DNA from: Limanda limanda
Taxonomy: Eukaryota > Chordata > Actinopteri > Pleuronectiformes > Pleuronectidae
Direction: 5' to 3'
DNA: 64,000 bases
Assembly (NCBI RefSeq): GCF_963576545.1
Contig: NW_026870603.1
Coordinates: forward strand, 124,001-188,000
A model generated the notes under the pieces. That model saw nothing but the letters and a program-made list of their open reading frames with translations. It had not been told where the DNA came from and searched no databases. Each line of letters starts with the position of its first letter. Position 1 is the stretch's first letter. Made by a program: the position numbers and the translations under genes. Of this stretch, positions 37,801 through 50,483 are shown piece after piece.

Positions 37801-39581
37801 CACATAGGAGAAAGAGATATTCTTGAATAACTTTTTTTGTGAAGGTCGGAGAGACTTGCAAGTAGGCTCTGCCCCCACTAAATGGGGTAGCGCGCATCGA
37901 TCGGTACCATCCTTGAGCTTCTCTGACTTTCGGAAGGGTTAGGGTTAGGGTTAGGGATGAAAGCACATAGGAGAAAGAGATATTCTTGAATAACTTTTTT
38001 TGTGAAGGTCGGAGAGACTTGGAAAGTGGTTGCATCTGGACTAATTTGGGTCCTGCGGATCGATTGGTACCATCCCCGAGCTTGTACGACCTTCGGAAGA
38101 GGTCGACCGACGAAATTCCCCCAAATCTGAGGAGATATTCTTGAATAACTTTTTTTGTGAAGGTCGGAGAGACTTGCAAGTAGGCTCTACCCCCACTAAA
38201 TGGGGTAGCGCGCATCGATCGGTACCATCCTTGAGCTTCTCCGACTTTCGGAAGGGTTAGGGTTAGGGATGAAAGCACATAGGAGAAAGAGATATTCTTG
38301 AATAACTTTTTTTGTGAAGGTCGGAGAGACTTGGAAAGTGGTTGCATCTGGACTAATTTGGGTCCTGCGGATCGATTGGTACCATCCCCGAGCTTGTACG
38401 ACCTTCGGAAGAGGTCGACCGACGAAATTCCCCCAAATCTGAGGAGATATTCTTGAATAACTTTTTTTGTGAAGGTCGGAGAGACTTGCAAGTAGGCTCT
38501 ACCCCCACTAAATGGGGTTGCGCGCATCGATCGGTACCATCCTTGAGCTTCTCCGACTTTCGGAAGGGTTAGGGTTAGGGTTAGGGATGAAAGCACATAG
38601 GAGAAAGAGATATTCTTGAATAACTTTTTTTGTGAAGGTCGGAGAGACTTGCAAGTAGGCTCTACCCCCACTAAATGGGGTAGCGCGCATCGATCGGTAC
38701 CATCCTTGAGCTTCTCCGACTTTCGGAAGGGTTAGGGTTAGGGTTAGGGATGAAAGCACATAGGAGAAAGAGATATTCTTGAATAAGTTTTTTTGTGAAG
38801 GTCGGAGAGACTTGGAAAGTGGTTGCATCTGGACTAATTTGGGTCCTGCGGATCGATTGGTACCATCCCCGAGCTTGTACGACCTTCGGAAGAGGTCGAC
38901 CGACGAAATTCCCCCAAATCTGAGGAGATATTCTTGAATAACTTTTTTTGTGAAGGTCGGAGAGACTTGCAAGTAGGCTCTACCCCCACTAAATGGGGTA
39001 GCGCGCATCGATCGGTACCATCCTTGAGCTTCTCCGACTTTCGGAAGGGTTAGGGTTAGGGTTAGGGATGAAAGCACATAGGAGAAAGAGATATTCTTGA
39101 ATAACTTTTTTTGTGAAGGTCGGAGAGACTTGCAAGTAGGCTCTACCCCCACTAAATGGGGTAGCGCGCATCGATCGGTACCATCCTTGAGCTTCTCCGA
39201 CTTTCGGAAGGGTTAGGGTTAGGGTTAGGGATGAAAGCACATAGGAGAAAGAGATATTCTTGAATAACTTTTTTTGTGAAGGTCGGAGAGACTTGGAAAG
39301 TGGTTGCATCTGGACTAATTTGGGTCCTGCGGATCGATTGGTACCATCCCCGAGCTTGTACGACCTTCGGAAGAGGTCGACCGACGAAATTCCCCCAAAT
39401 CTGAGGAGATATTCTTGAATAACTTTTTTTGTGAAGGTCGGAGAGACTTGCAAGTAGGCTCTACCCCCACTAAATGGGGTTGCGCGCATCGATCGGTACA
39501 ATCCTTGAGCTTCTCCGACTTTCGGAAGGGTTAGGGTTAGGGTTAGGGATGAAAGCACATAGGAGAAAGAGATATTCTTGA
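31876..39581 (+). repeat. 7706-bp tandem higher-order repeat, copy 1 (48 units)
   Basis: Fourteen B units start at 32039, 32520, 32838, 33319, 34126, 34607, 35414, 35895, 36702, 37183, 37990, 38302, 38783 and 39264. There are 33 long A and one A2 (38145); the lengths sum to 7706. Every marker I checked recurs 7706 bp later: G33A, G116T, C102T, T9G, G18A, G23T, T6C, C86A and C5G. I noticed no difference between the copies. The exact junction cannot be placed finer than a few hundred bases. Confidence 0.92.
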
Positions 39582-42500
39582 ATAACTTTTTTTGTGAAGG
39601 TCGGAGAGACTTGCAAGTAGGCTCTACCCCCACTAAATGGGGTAGCGCGCATCGATCGGTACCATCCTTGAGCTTCTCCGACTTTCGGAAGGGTTAGGGT
39701 TAGGGTTAGGGATGAAAGCACATAGGAGAAAGAGATATTCTTGAATAACTTTTTTTGTGAAGGTCGGAGAGACTTGGAAAGTGGTTGCATCTGGACTAAT
39801 TTGGGTCCTGCGGATCGATTGGTACCATCCCCGAGCTTGTACGACCTTCGGAAGAGGTCGACCGACGAAATTCCCCCAAATCTGAGGAGATATTCTTGAA
39901 TAACTTTTTTTGTGAAGGTCGGAGAGACTTGCAAGTAGGCTCTACCCCCACTAAATGGGGTTGCGCGCATCGATCGGTACAATCCTTGAGCTTCTCCGAC
40001 TTTCGGAAGGGTTAGGGTTAGGGTTAGGGATGAAAGCACATAGGAGAAAGAGATATTCTTGAATAACTTTTTTTGTGAAGGTCGGAGAGACTTGCAAGTA
40101 GGCTCTACCCCCACTAAATGGGGTAGCGCGCATCGATCGGTACCATCCTTGAGCTTCTCCGACTTTCGGAAGGGTTAGGGTTAGGGTTAGGGATGAAAGC
40201 ACATAGGAGAAAGAGATATTCTTGAATAACTTTTTTTGTGAAGGTCGGAGAGACTTGAAAAGTGGTTGCATCTGGACTAATTTGGGTCCTGCGGATCGAT
40301 TGGTACCATCCCCGAGCTTGTACGACCTTCGGAAGAGGTCGACCGACGAAATTCCCCCAAATCTGAGGAGATATTCTTGAATAACTTTTTTTGTGAAGGT
40401 CGGAGAGACTTGCAAGTAGGCTCTACCCCCACTAAATGGGGTTGCGCGCATCGATCGGTACCATCCTTGAGCTTCTCCGACTTTCGGAAGGGTTATGGTT
40501 AGGGTTAGGGATGAAAGCACATAGGAGAAAGAGATATTCTTGAATAACTTTTTTTGTGAAGGTCGGAGAGACTTGGAAAGTGGTTGCATCTGGACTAATT
40601 TGGGTCCTGCGGATCGATTGGTACCATCCCCGAGCTTGTACGACTTTCGGAAGAGGTCGACCGACGAAATTCCCCCAAATCTGAGGAGATATTCTTGAAT
40701 AACTTTTTTTGTGAAGGTCGGAGAGACTTGCAAGTAGGCTCTACCCCCACTAAATGGGGTTGCGCGCATCGATCGGTACCATCCTTGAGCTTCTCCGACT
40801 TTCGGAAGGGTTAGGGTTAGGGTTAGGGATGAAAGCACATAGGAGAAAGAGATATTCTTGAATAACTTTTTTTGTGAAGGTCGGAGAGACTTGCAAGTAG
40901 GCTCTACCCCCACTAAATGGGGTAGCGCGCATCGATCGGTACCATCCTTGAGCTTCTCCGACTTTCGGAAGGGTTAGGGTTAGGGTTAGGGATGAAAGCA
41001 CATAGGAGAAAGAGATATTCTTGAATAACTTTTTTTGTGAAGGTCGGAGAGACTTGGAAAGTGGTTGCATCTGGACTAATTTGGGTCCTGCGGATCGATT
41101 GGTACCATCCCCGAGCTTGTACGACCTTCGGAAGAGGTCGACCGACGAAATTCCCCCAAATCTGAGGAGATATTCTTGAATAACTTTTTTTGTGAAGGTC
41201 GGAGAGACTTGCAAGTAGGCTCTACCCCCACTAAATGGGGTTGCGCGCATCGATCGGTACCATCCTTGAGCTTCTCCGACTTTCGGAAGGGTTAGGGTTA
41301 GGGTTAGGGATGAAAGCACATAGGAGAAAGAGATATTCTTGAATAACTTTGTTTGTGAAGGTCGGAGAGACTTGCAAGTAGGCTCTACCCCCACTAAATG
41401 GGGTAGCGCGCATCGATCGGTACCATCCTTGAGCTTCTCCGACTTTCGGAAGGGTTAGGGTTAGGGTTAGGGATGAAAGCACATAGGAGAAAGAGATATT
41501 CTTGAATAACTTTTTTTGTGAAAGTCGGAGAGACTTGCAAGTAGGCTCTACCCCCACTAAATGGGGTAGCGCGCATCGATCGGTACCATCCTTGAGCTTC
41601 TCCGACTTTCGGAAGGGTTAGGGTTAGGGTTAGGGATGAAAGCACATAGGAGAAAGAGATATTCTTGAATAACTTTTTTTGTGAAGGTCGTAGAGACTTG
41701 CAAGTAGGCTCTGCCCCCACTAAATGGGGTAGCGCGCATCGATCGGTACCATCCTTGAGCTTCTCTGACTTTCGGAAGGGTTAGGGTTAGGGTTAGGGAT
41801 GAAAGCACATAGGAGAAAGAGATATTCTTGAATAACTTTTTTTGTGAAGGTCGGAGAGACTTGGAAAGTGGTTGCATCTGGACTAATTTGGGTCCTGCGG
41901 ATCGATTGGTACCATCCCCGAGCTTGTACGACCTTCGGAAGAGGTCGACCGACGAAATTCCCCCAAATCTGAGGAGATATTCTTGAATAACTTTTTTTGT
42001 GAAGGTCGGAGAGACTTGCAAGTAGGCTCTACCCCCACTAAATGGGGTTGCGCACATCGATCGGTACCATCCTTGAGCTTCTCCGACTTTCGGAAGGGTT
42101 AGGGTTAGGGTTAGGGATGAAAGCACATAGGAGAAAGAGATATTCTTGAATAACTTTTTTTGTGAAGGTCGGAGAGACTTGCAAGTAGGCTCTACCCCCA
42201 CTAAATGGGGTAGCGCGCATCGATCGGTACCATCCTTGAGCTTCTCCGACTTTCGGAAGGGTTAGGGTTAGGGTTAGGGATGAAAGCACATAGGAGAAAG
42301 AGATATTCTTGAATAACTTTTTTTGTGAAGGTCGGAGAGACTTGGAAAGTGGTTGCATCTGGACTAATTTGGGTCCTGCGGATCGATTGGTACCATCCCC
42401 GAGCTTGTACGACCTTCGGAAGAGGTCGACCGACGAAATTCCCCCAAATCTGAGGAGATATTCTTGAATAACTTTTTTTGTGAAGGTCGGAGAGACTTGC

Positions 42501-45500
42501 AAGTAGGCTCTACCCCCACTAAATGGGGTTGCGCGCATCGATCGGTACCATCCTTGAGCTTCTCCGACTTTCGGAAGGGTTAGGGTTAGGGTTAGGGATG
42601 AAAGCACATAGGAGAAAGAGATATTCTTGAATAACTTTTTTTGTGAAGGTCGGAGAGACTTGCAAGTAGGCTCTACCCCCACTAAATGGGGTAGCGCGCA
42701 TCGATCGGTACCATCCTTGAGCTTCTCCGACTTTCGGAAGGGTTAGGGTTAGGGTTAGGGATGAAAGCACATAGGAGAAAGAGATATTCTTGAATAACTT
42801 TTTTTGTGAAGGTCGGAGAGACTTGCAAGTAGGCTCTACCCCCACTAAATGGGGTAGCGCGCATCGATCGGTACCATCCTTGAGCTTCTCCGACTTTCGG
42901 AAGGGTTAGGGTTAGGGTTAGGGATGAAAGCACATAGGAGAAAGAGATATTCTTGAATAACTTTTTTTGTGAAGGTCGGAGAGACTTGCAAGTAGGCTCT
43001 GCCCCCACTAAATGGGGTAGCGCGCATCGATCGGTACCATCCTTGAGCTTCTCTGACTTTCGGAAGGGTTAGGGTTAGGGTTAGGGATGAAAGCACATAG
43101 GAGAAAGAGATATTCTTGAATAACTTTTTTTGTGAAGGTCGGAGAGACTTGGAAAGTGGTTGCATCTGGACTAATTTGGGTCCTGCGGATCGATTGGTAC
43201 CATCCCCGAGCTTGTACGACCTTCGGAAGAGGTCGACCGACGAAATTCCCCCAAATCTGAGGAGATATTCTTGAATAACTTTTTTTGTGAAGGTCGGAGA
43301 GACTTGCAAGTAGGCTCTACCCCCACTAAATGGGGTTGCGCACATCGATCGGTACCATCCTTGAGCTTCTCCGACTTTCGGAAGGGTTAGGGTTAGGGTT
43401 AGGGATGAAAGCACATAGGAGAAAGAGATATTCTTGAATAACTTTTTTTGTGAAGGTCGGAGAGACTTGCAAGTAGGCTCTACCCCCACTAAATGGGGTA
43501 GCGCGCATCGATCGGTACCATCCTTGAGCTTCTCCGACTTTCGGAAGGGTTAGGGTTAGGGTTAGGGATGAAAGCACATAGGAGAAAGAGATATTCTTGA
43601 ATAACTTTTTTTGTGAAGGTCGGAGAGACTTGGAAAGTGGTTGCATCTGGACTAATTTGGGTCCTGCGGATCGATTGGTACCATCCCCGAGCTTGTACGA
43701 CCTTCGGAAGAGGTCGACCGACGAAATTCCCCCAAATCTGAGGAGATATTCTTGAATAACTTTTTTTGTGAAGGTCGGAGAGACTTGCAAGTAGGCTCTA
43801 CCCCCACTAAATGGGGTTGCGCGCATCGATCGGTACCATCCTTGAGCTTCTCCGACTTTCGGAAGGGTTAGGGTTAGGGTTAGGGATGAAAGCACATAGG
43901 AGAAAGAGATATTCTTGAATAACTTTTTTTGTGAAGGTCGGAGAGACTTGCAAGTAGGCTCTACCCCCACTAAATGGGGTAGCGCGCATCGATCGGTACC
44001 ATCCTTGAGCTTCTCCGACTTTCGGAAGGGTTAGGGTTAGGGTTAGGGATGAAAGCACATAGGAGAAAGAGATATTCTTGAATAACTTTTTTTGTGAAGG
44101 TCGGAGAGACTTGCAAGTAGGCTCTACCCCCACTAAATGGGGTAGCGCGCATCGATCGGTACCATCCTTGAGCTTCTCCGACTTTCGGAAGGGTTAGGGT
44201 TAGGGTTAGGGATGAAAGCACATAGGAGAAAGAGATATTCTTGAATAACTTTTTTTGTGAAGGTCGGAGAGACTTGCAAGTAGGCTCTGCCCCCACTAAA
44301 TGGGGTAGCGCGCATCGATCGGTACCATCCTTGAGCTTCTCTGACTTTCGGAAGGGTTAGGGTTAGGGTTAGGGATGAAAGCACATAGGAGAAAGAGATA
44401 TTCTTGAATAACCTTTTTTGTGAAGGTCGGAGAGACTTGGAAAGTGGTTGCATCTGGACTAATTTGGGTCCTGCGGATCGATTGGTACCATCCCCGAGCT
44501 TGTACGACCTTCGGAAGAGGTCGACCGACGAAATTCCCCCAAATCTGAGGAGATATTCTTGAATAACTTTTTTTGTGAAGGTCGGAGAGACTTGCAAGTA
44601 GGCTCTACCCCCACTAAATGGGGTTGCGCACATCGATCGGTACCATCCTTGAGCTTCTCCGACTTTCGGAAGGGTTAGGGTTAGGGTTAGGGATGAAAGC
44701 ACATAGGAGAAAGAGATATTCTTGAATAACTTTTTTTGTGAAGGTCGGAGAGACTTGCAAGTAGGCTCTACCCCCACTAAATGGGGTAGCGCGCATCGAT
44801 CGGTACCATCATTGAGCTTCTCCGACTTTCGGAAGGGTTAGGGTTAGGGTTAGGGATGAAAGCACATAGGAGAAAGAGATATTCTTGAATAACTTTTTTT
44901 GTGAAGGTCGGAGAGACTTGGAAAGTGGTTGCATCTGGACTAATTTGGGTCCTGCGGATCGATTGGTACCATCCCCGAGCTTGTACGACCTTCGGAAGAG
45001 GTCGACCGACGAAATTCCCCCAAATCTGAGGAGATATTCTTGAATAACTTTTTTTGTGAAGGTCGGAGAGACTTGCAAGTAGGCTCTACCCCCACTAAAT
45101 GGGGTTGCGCGCATCGATCGGTACCATCCTTGAGCTTCTCCGACTTTCGGAAGGGTTAGGGTTAGGGTTAGGGATGAAAGCACATAGGAGAAAGAGATAT
45201 TCTTGAATAACTTTTTTTGTGAAGGTCGGAGAGACTTGCAAGTAGGCTCTACCCCCACTAAATGGGGTAGCGCGCATCGATCGGTACCATCCTTGAGCTT
45301 CTCCGACTTTCGGAAGGGTTAGGGTTAGGGTTAGGGATGAAAGCACATAGGAGAAAGAGATATTCTTGAATAACTTTTTTTGTGAAGGTCGGAGAGACTT
45401 GCAAGTAGGCTCTACCCCCACTAAATGGGGTAGCGCGCATCGATCGGTACCATCCTTGAGCTTCTCCGACTTTCGGAAGGGTTAGGGTTAGGGTTAGGGA

Positions 45501-47287
45501 TGAAAGCACATAGGAGAAAGAGATATTCTTGAATAACTTTTTTTGTGAAGGTCGGAGAGACTTGCAAGTAGGCTCTGCCCCCACTAAATGGGGTAGCGCG
45601 CATCGATCGGTACCATCCTTGAGCTTCTCTGACTTTCGGAAGGGTTAGGGTTAGGGTTAGGGATGAAAGCACATAGGAGAAAGAGATATTCTTGAATAAC
45701 TTTTTTTGTGAAGGTCGGAGAGACTTGGAAAGTGGTTGCATCTGGACTAATTTGGGTCCTGCGGATCGATTGGTACCATCCCCGAGCTTGTACGACCTTC
45801 GGAAGAGGTCGACCGACGAAATTCCCCCAAATCTGAGGAGATATTCTTGAATAACTTTTTTTGTGAAGGTCGGAGAGACTTGCAAGTAGGCTCTACCCCC
45901 ACTAAATGGGGTAGCGCGCATCGATCGGTACCATCCTTGAGCTTCTCCGACTTTCGGAAGGGTTAGGGTTAGGGATGAAAGCACATAGGAGAAAGAGATA
46001 TTCTTGAATAACTTTTTTTGTGAAGGTCGGAGAGACTTGGAAAGTGGTTGCATCTGGACTAATTTGGGTCCTGCGGATCGATTGGTACCATCCCCGAGCT
46101 TGTACGACCTTCGGAAGAGGTCGACCGACGAAATTCCCCCAAATCTGAGGAGATATTCTTGAATAACTTTTTTTGTGAAGGTCGGAGAGACTTGCAAGTA
46201 GGCTCTACCCCCACTAAATGGGGTTGCGCGCATCGATCGGTACCATCCTTGAGCTTCTCCGACTTTCGGAAGGGTTAGGGTTAGGGTTAGGGATGAAAGC
46301 ACATAGGAGAAAGAGATATTCTTGAATAACTTTTTTTGTGAAGGTCGGAGAGACTTGCAAGTAGGCTCTACCCCCACTAAATGGGGTAGCGCGCATCGAT
46401 CGGTACCATCCTTGAGCTTCTCCGACTTTCGGAAGGGTTAGGGTTAGGGTTAGGGATGAAAGCACATAGGAGAAAGAGATATTCTTGAATAAGTTTTTTT
46501 GTGAAGGTCGGAGAGACTTGGAAAGTGGTTGCATCTGGACTAATTTGGGTCCTGCGGATCGATTGGTACCATCCCCGAGCTTGTACGACCTTCGGAAGAG
46601 GTCGACCGACGAAATTCCCCCAAATCTGAGGAGATATTCTTGAATAACTTTTTTTGTGAAGGTCGGAGAGACTTGCAAGTAGGCTCTACCCCCACTAAAT
46701 GGGGTAGCGCGCATCGATCGGTACCATCCTTGAGCTTCTCCGACTTTCGGAAGGGTTAGGGTTAGGGTTAGGGATGAAAGCACATAGGAGAAAGAGATAT
46801 TCTTGAATAACTTTTTTTGTGAAGGTCGGAGAGACTTGCAAGTAGGCTCTACCCCCACTAAATGGGGTAGCGCGCATCGATCGGTACCATCCTTGAGCTT
46901 CTCCGACTTTCGGAAGGGTTAGGGTTAGGGTTAGGGATGAAAGCACATAGGAGAAAGAGATATTCTTGAATAACTTTTTTTGTGAAGGTCGGAGAGACTT
47001 GGAAAGTGGTTGCATCTGGACTAATTTGGGTCCTGCGGATCGATTGGTACCATCCCCGAGCTTGTACGACCTTCGGAAGAGGTCGACCGACGAAATTCCC
47101 CCAAATCTGAGGAGATATTCTTGAATAACTTTTTTTGTGAAGGTCGGAGAGACTTGCAAGTAGGCTCTACCCCCACTAAATGGGGTTGCGCGCATCGATC
47201 GGTACAATCCTTGAGCTTCTCCGACTTTCGGAAGGGTTAGGGTTAGGGTTAGGGATGAAAGCACATAGGAGAAAGAGATATTCTTGA
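39582..47287 (+). repeat. 7706-bp tandem higher-order repeat, copy 2 (48 units)
   Basis: Fourteen B units start at 39745, 40226, 40544, 41025, 41832, 42313, 43120, 43601, 44408, 44889, 45696, 46008, 46489 and 46970, each exactly 7706 bp after its partner; the A2 is at 45851. The match stops at 47606, where a post-B A with GTACC replaces the C82A unit seen at 39900. The copy is so similar that recent duplication or an assembly artefact should both be considered. Confidence 0.92.
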
Positions 47288-48893
47288 ATAACTTTTTTTG
47301 TGAAGGTCGGAGAGACTTGCAAGTAGGCTCTACCCCCACTAAATGGGGTAGCGCGCATCGATCGGTACCATCCTTGAGCTTCTCCGACTTTCGGAAGGGT
47401 TAGGGTTAGGGTTAGGGATGAAAGCACATAGGAGAAAGAGATATTCTTGAATAACTTTTTTTGTGAAGGTCGGAGAGACTTGGAAAGTGGTTGCATCTGG
47501 ACTAATTTGGGTCCTGCGGATCGATTGGTACCATCCCCGAGCTTGTACGACCTTCGGAAGAGGTCGACCGACGAAATTCCCCCAAATCTGAGGAGATATT
47601 CTTGAATAACTTTTTTTGTGAAGGTCGGAGAGACTTGCAAGTAGGCTCTACCCCCACTAAATGGGGTTGCGCGCATCGATCGGTACCATCCTTGAGCTTC
47701 TCCGACTTTCGGAAGGGTTAGGGTTAGGGTTAGGGATGAAAGCACATAGGAGAAAGAGATATTCTTGAATAACTTTTTTTGTGAAGGTCGGAGAGACTTG
47801 GAAAGTGGTTGCATCTGGACTAATTTGGGTCCTGCGGATCGATTGGTACCATCCCCGAGCTTGTACGACCTTCGGAAGAGGTCGACCGACGAAATTCCCC
47901 CAAATCTGAGGAGATATTCTTGAATAACTTTTTTTGTGAAGGTCGGAGAGACTTGCAAGTAGGCTCTACCCCCACTAAATGGGGTTGCGCGCATCGATCG
48001 GTACCATCCTTGAGCTTCTCCGACTTTCGGAAGGGTTAGGGTTAGGGTTAGGGATGAAAGCACATAGGAGAAAGAGATATTCTTGAATAACTTTTTTTGT
48101 GAAGGTCGGAGAGACTTGCAAGTAGGCTCTACCCCCACTAAATGGGGTAGCGCGCATCGATCGGTACCATCCTTGAGCTTCTCCGACTTTCGGAAGGGTT
48201 AGGGTTAGGGTTAGGGATGAAAGCACATAGGAGAAAGAGATATTCTTGAATAACTTTTTTTGTGAAGGTCGGAGAGACTTGGAAAGTGGTTGCATCTGGA
48301 CTAATTTGGGTCCTGCGGATCGATTGGTACCATCCCCGAGCTTGTACGACCTTCGGAAGAGGTCGACCGACGAAATTCCCCCAAATCTGAGGAGATATTC
48401 TTGAATAACTTTTTTTGTGAAGGTCGGAGAGACTTGCAAGTAGGCTCTACCCCCACTAAATGGGGTTGCGCGCATCGATCGGTACCATCCTTGAGCTTCT
48501 CCGACTTTCGGAAGGGTTAGGGTTAGGGTTAGGGATGAAAGCACATAGGAGAAAGAGATATTCTTGAATAACTTTGTTTGTGAAGGTCGGAGAGACTTGC
48601 AAGTAGGCTCTACCCCCACTAAATGGGGTAGCGCGCATCGATCGGTACCATCCTTGAGCTTCTCCGACTTTCGGAAGGGTTAGGGTTAGGGTTAGGGATG
48701 AAAGCACATAGGAGAAAGAGATATTCTTGAATAACTTTTTTTGTGAAGGTCGGAGAGACTTGCAAGTAGGCTCTACCCCCACTAAATGGGGTAGCGCGCA
48801 TCGATCGGTACCATCCTTGAGCTTCTCCGACTTTCGGAAGGGTTAGGGTTAGGGTTAGGGATGAAAGCACATAGGAGAAAGAGATATTCTTGA
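47288..48893 (+). repeat. Link block, copy of 29471-31076
   Basis: B units start at 47451, 47769 and 48250. It matches the block 17,817 bp to the left up to 48893, where an A* appears in place of the B at 31077. With 47125-47287 it begins a 21-unit higher-order repeat that ends at 50483. Confidence 0.87.
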
Positions 48894-50483
48894 ATAACTT
48901 TTTTTGTGAAGGTCGGAGAGACTTGCAAGTAGGCTCTGCCCCCACTAAATGGGGTAGCGCGCATCGATCGGTACCATCCTTGAGCTTCTCTGACTTTCGG
49001 AAGGGTTAGGGTTAGGGTTAGGGATGAAAGCACATAGGAGAAAGAGATATTCTTGAATAACTTTTTTTGTGAAGGTCGGAGAGACTTGGAAAGTGGTTGC
49101 ATCTGGACTAATTTGGGTCCTGCGGATCGATTGGTACCATCCCCGAGCTTGTACGACCTTCGGAAGAGGTCGACCGACGAAATTCCCCCAAATCTGAGGA
49201 GATATTCTTGAATAACTTTTTTTGTGAAGGTCGGAGAGACTTGCAAGTAGGCTCTACCCCCACTAAATGGGGTAGCGCGCATCGATCGGTACCATCCTTG
49301 AGCTTCTCCGACTTTCGGAAGGGTTAGGGTTAGGGATGAAAGCACATAGGAGAAAGAGATATTCTTGAATAACTTTTTTTGTGAAGGTCGGAGAGACTTG
49401 GAAAGTGGTTGCATCTGGACTAATTTGGGTCCTGCGGATCGATTGGTACCATCCCCGAGCTTGTACGACCTTCGGAAGAGGTCGACCGACGAAATTCCCC
49501 CAAATCTGAGGAGATATTCTTGAATAACTTTTTTTGTGAAGGTCGGAGAGACTTGCAAGTAGGCTCTACCCCCACTAAATGGGGTTGCGCGCATCGATCG
49601 GTACCATCCTTGAGCTTCTCCGACTTTCGGAAGGGTTAGGGTTAGGGTTAGGGATGAAAGCACATAGGAGAAAGAGATATTCTTGAATAACTTTTTTTGT
49701 GAAGGTCGGAGAGACTTGCAAGTAGGCTCTACCCCCACTAAATGGGGTAGCGCGCATCGATCGGTACCATCCTTGAGCTTCTCCGACTTTCGGAAGGGTT
49801 AGGGTTAGGGTTAGGGATGAAAGCACATAGGAGAAAGATATTCTTGAATAAGTTTTTTTGTGAAGGTCGGAGAGACTTGGAAAGTGGTTGCATCTGGACT
49901 AATTTGGGTCCTGCGGATCGATTGGTACCATCCCCGAGCTTGTACGACCTTCGGAAGAGGTCGACCGACGAAATTCCCCCAAATCTGAGGAGATATTCTT
50001 GAATAACTTTTTTTGTGAAGGTCGGAGAGACTTGCAAGTAGGCTCTACCCCCACTAAATGGGGTAGCGCGCATCGATCGGTACCATCCTTGAGCTTCTCC
50101 GACTTTCGGAAGGGTTAGGGTTAGGGTTAGGGATGAAAGCACATAGGAGAAAGAGATATTCTTGAATAACTTTTTTTGTGAAGGTCGGAGAGACTTGCAA
50201 GTAGGCTCTACCCCCACTAAATGGGGTAGCGCGCATCGATCGGTACCATCCTTGAGCTTCTCCGACTTTCGGAAGGGTTAGGGTTAGGGTTAGGGATGAA
50301 AGCACATAGGAGAAAGAGATATTCTTGAATAACTTTTTTTGTGAAGGTCGGAGAGACTTGGAAAGTGGTTGCATCTGGACTAATTTGGGTCCTGCGGATC
50401 GATTGGTACCATCCCCGAGCTTGTACGACCTTCGGAAGAGGTCGACCGACGAAATTCCCCCAAATCTGAGGAGATATTCTTGA
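48894..50483 (+). repeat. Ten-unit block closing the 21-unit higher-order repeat
   Basis: B units start at 49057, 49369, 49848 and 50329; the A2 is at 49212. Order is A*, B, A2, B, post-B A, A (161 bp), B with C5G, A, A, B. The same order lies at 56256-57847 and, in part, at 61205-62796 and 45533-47124. The whole 21-unit repeat is 47125-50483 (3359 bp). Confidence 0.87.
49687..49847 (+). repeat. A monomer with 2-bp deletion (161 bp)
   Basis: AGAAAGAGATATT is shortened to AGAAAGATATT, a loss of one GA from a GAGA run near the 3' end of the unit, consistent with replication slippage. It is followed by a C5G B unit. Confidence 0.87.

Noticed and set aside
49817..50002. 61-codon plus-strand open frame
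   Set aside because: It exists only because of the 2-bp deletion in the A unit at 49687; the sister copies lack it.
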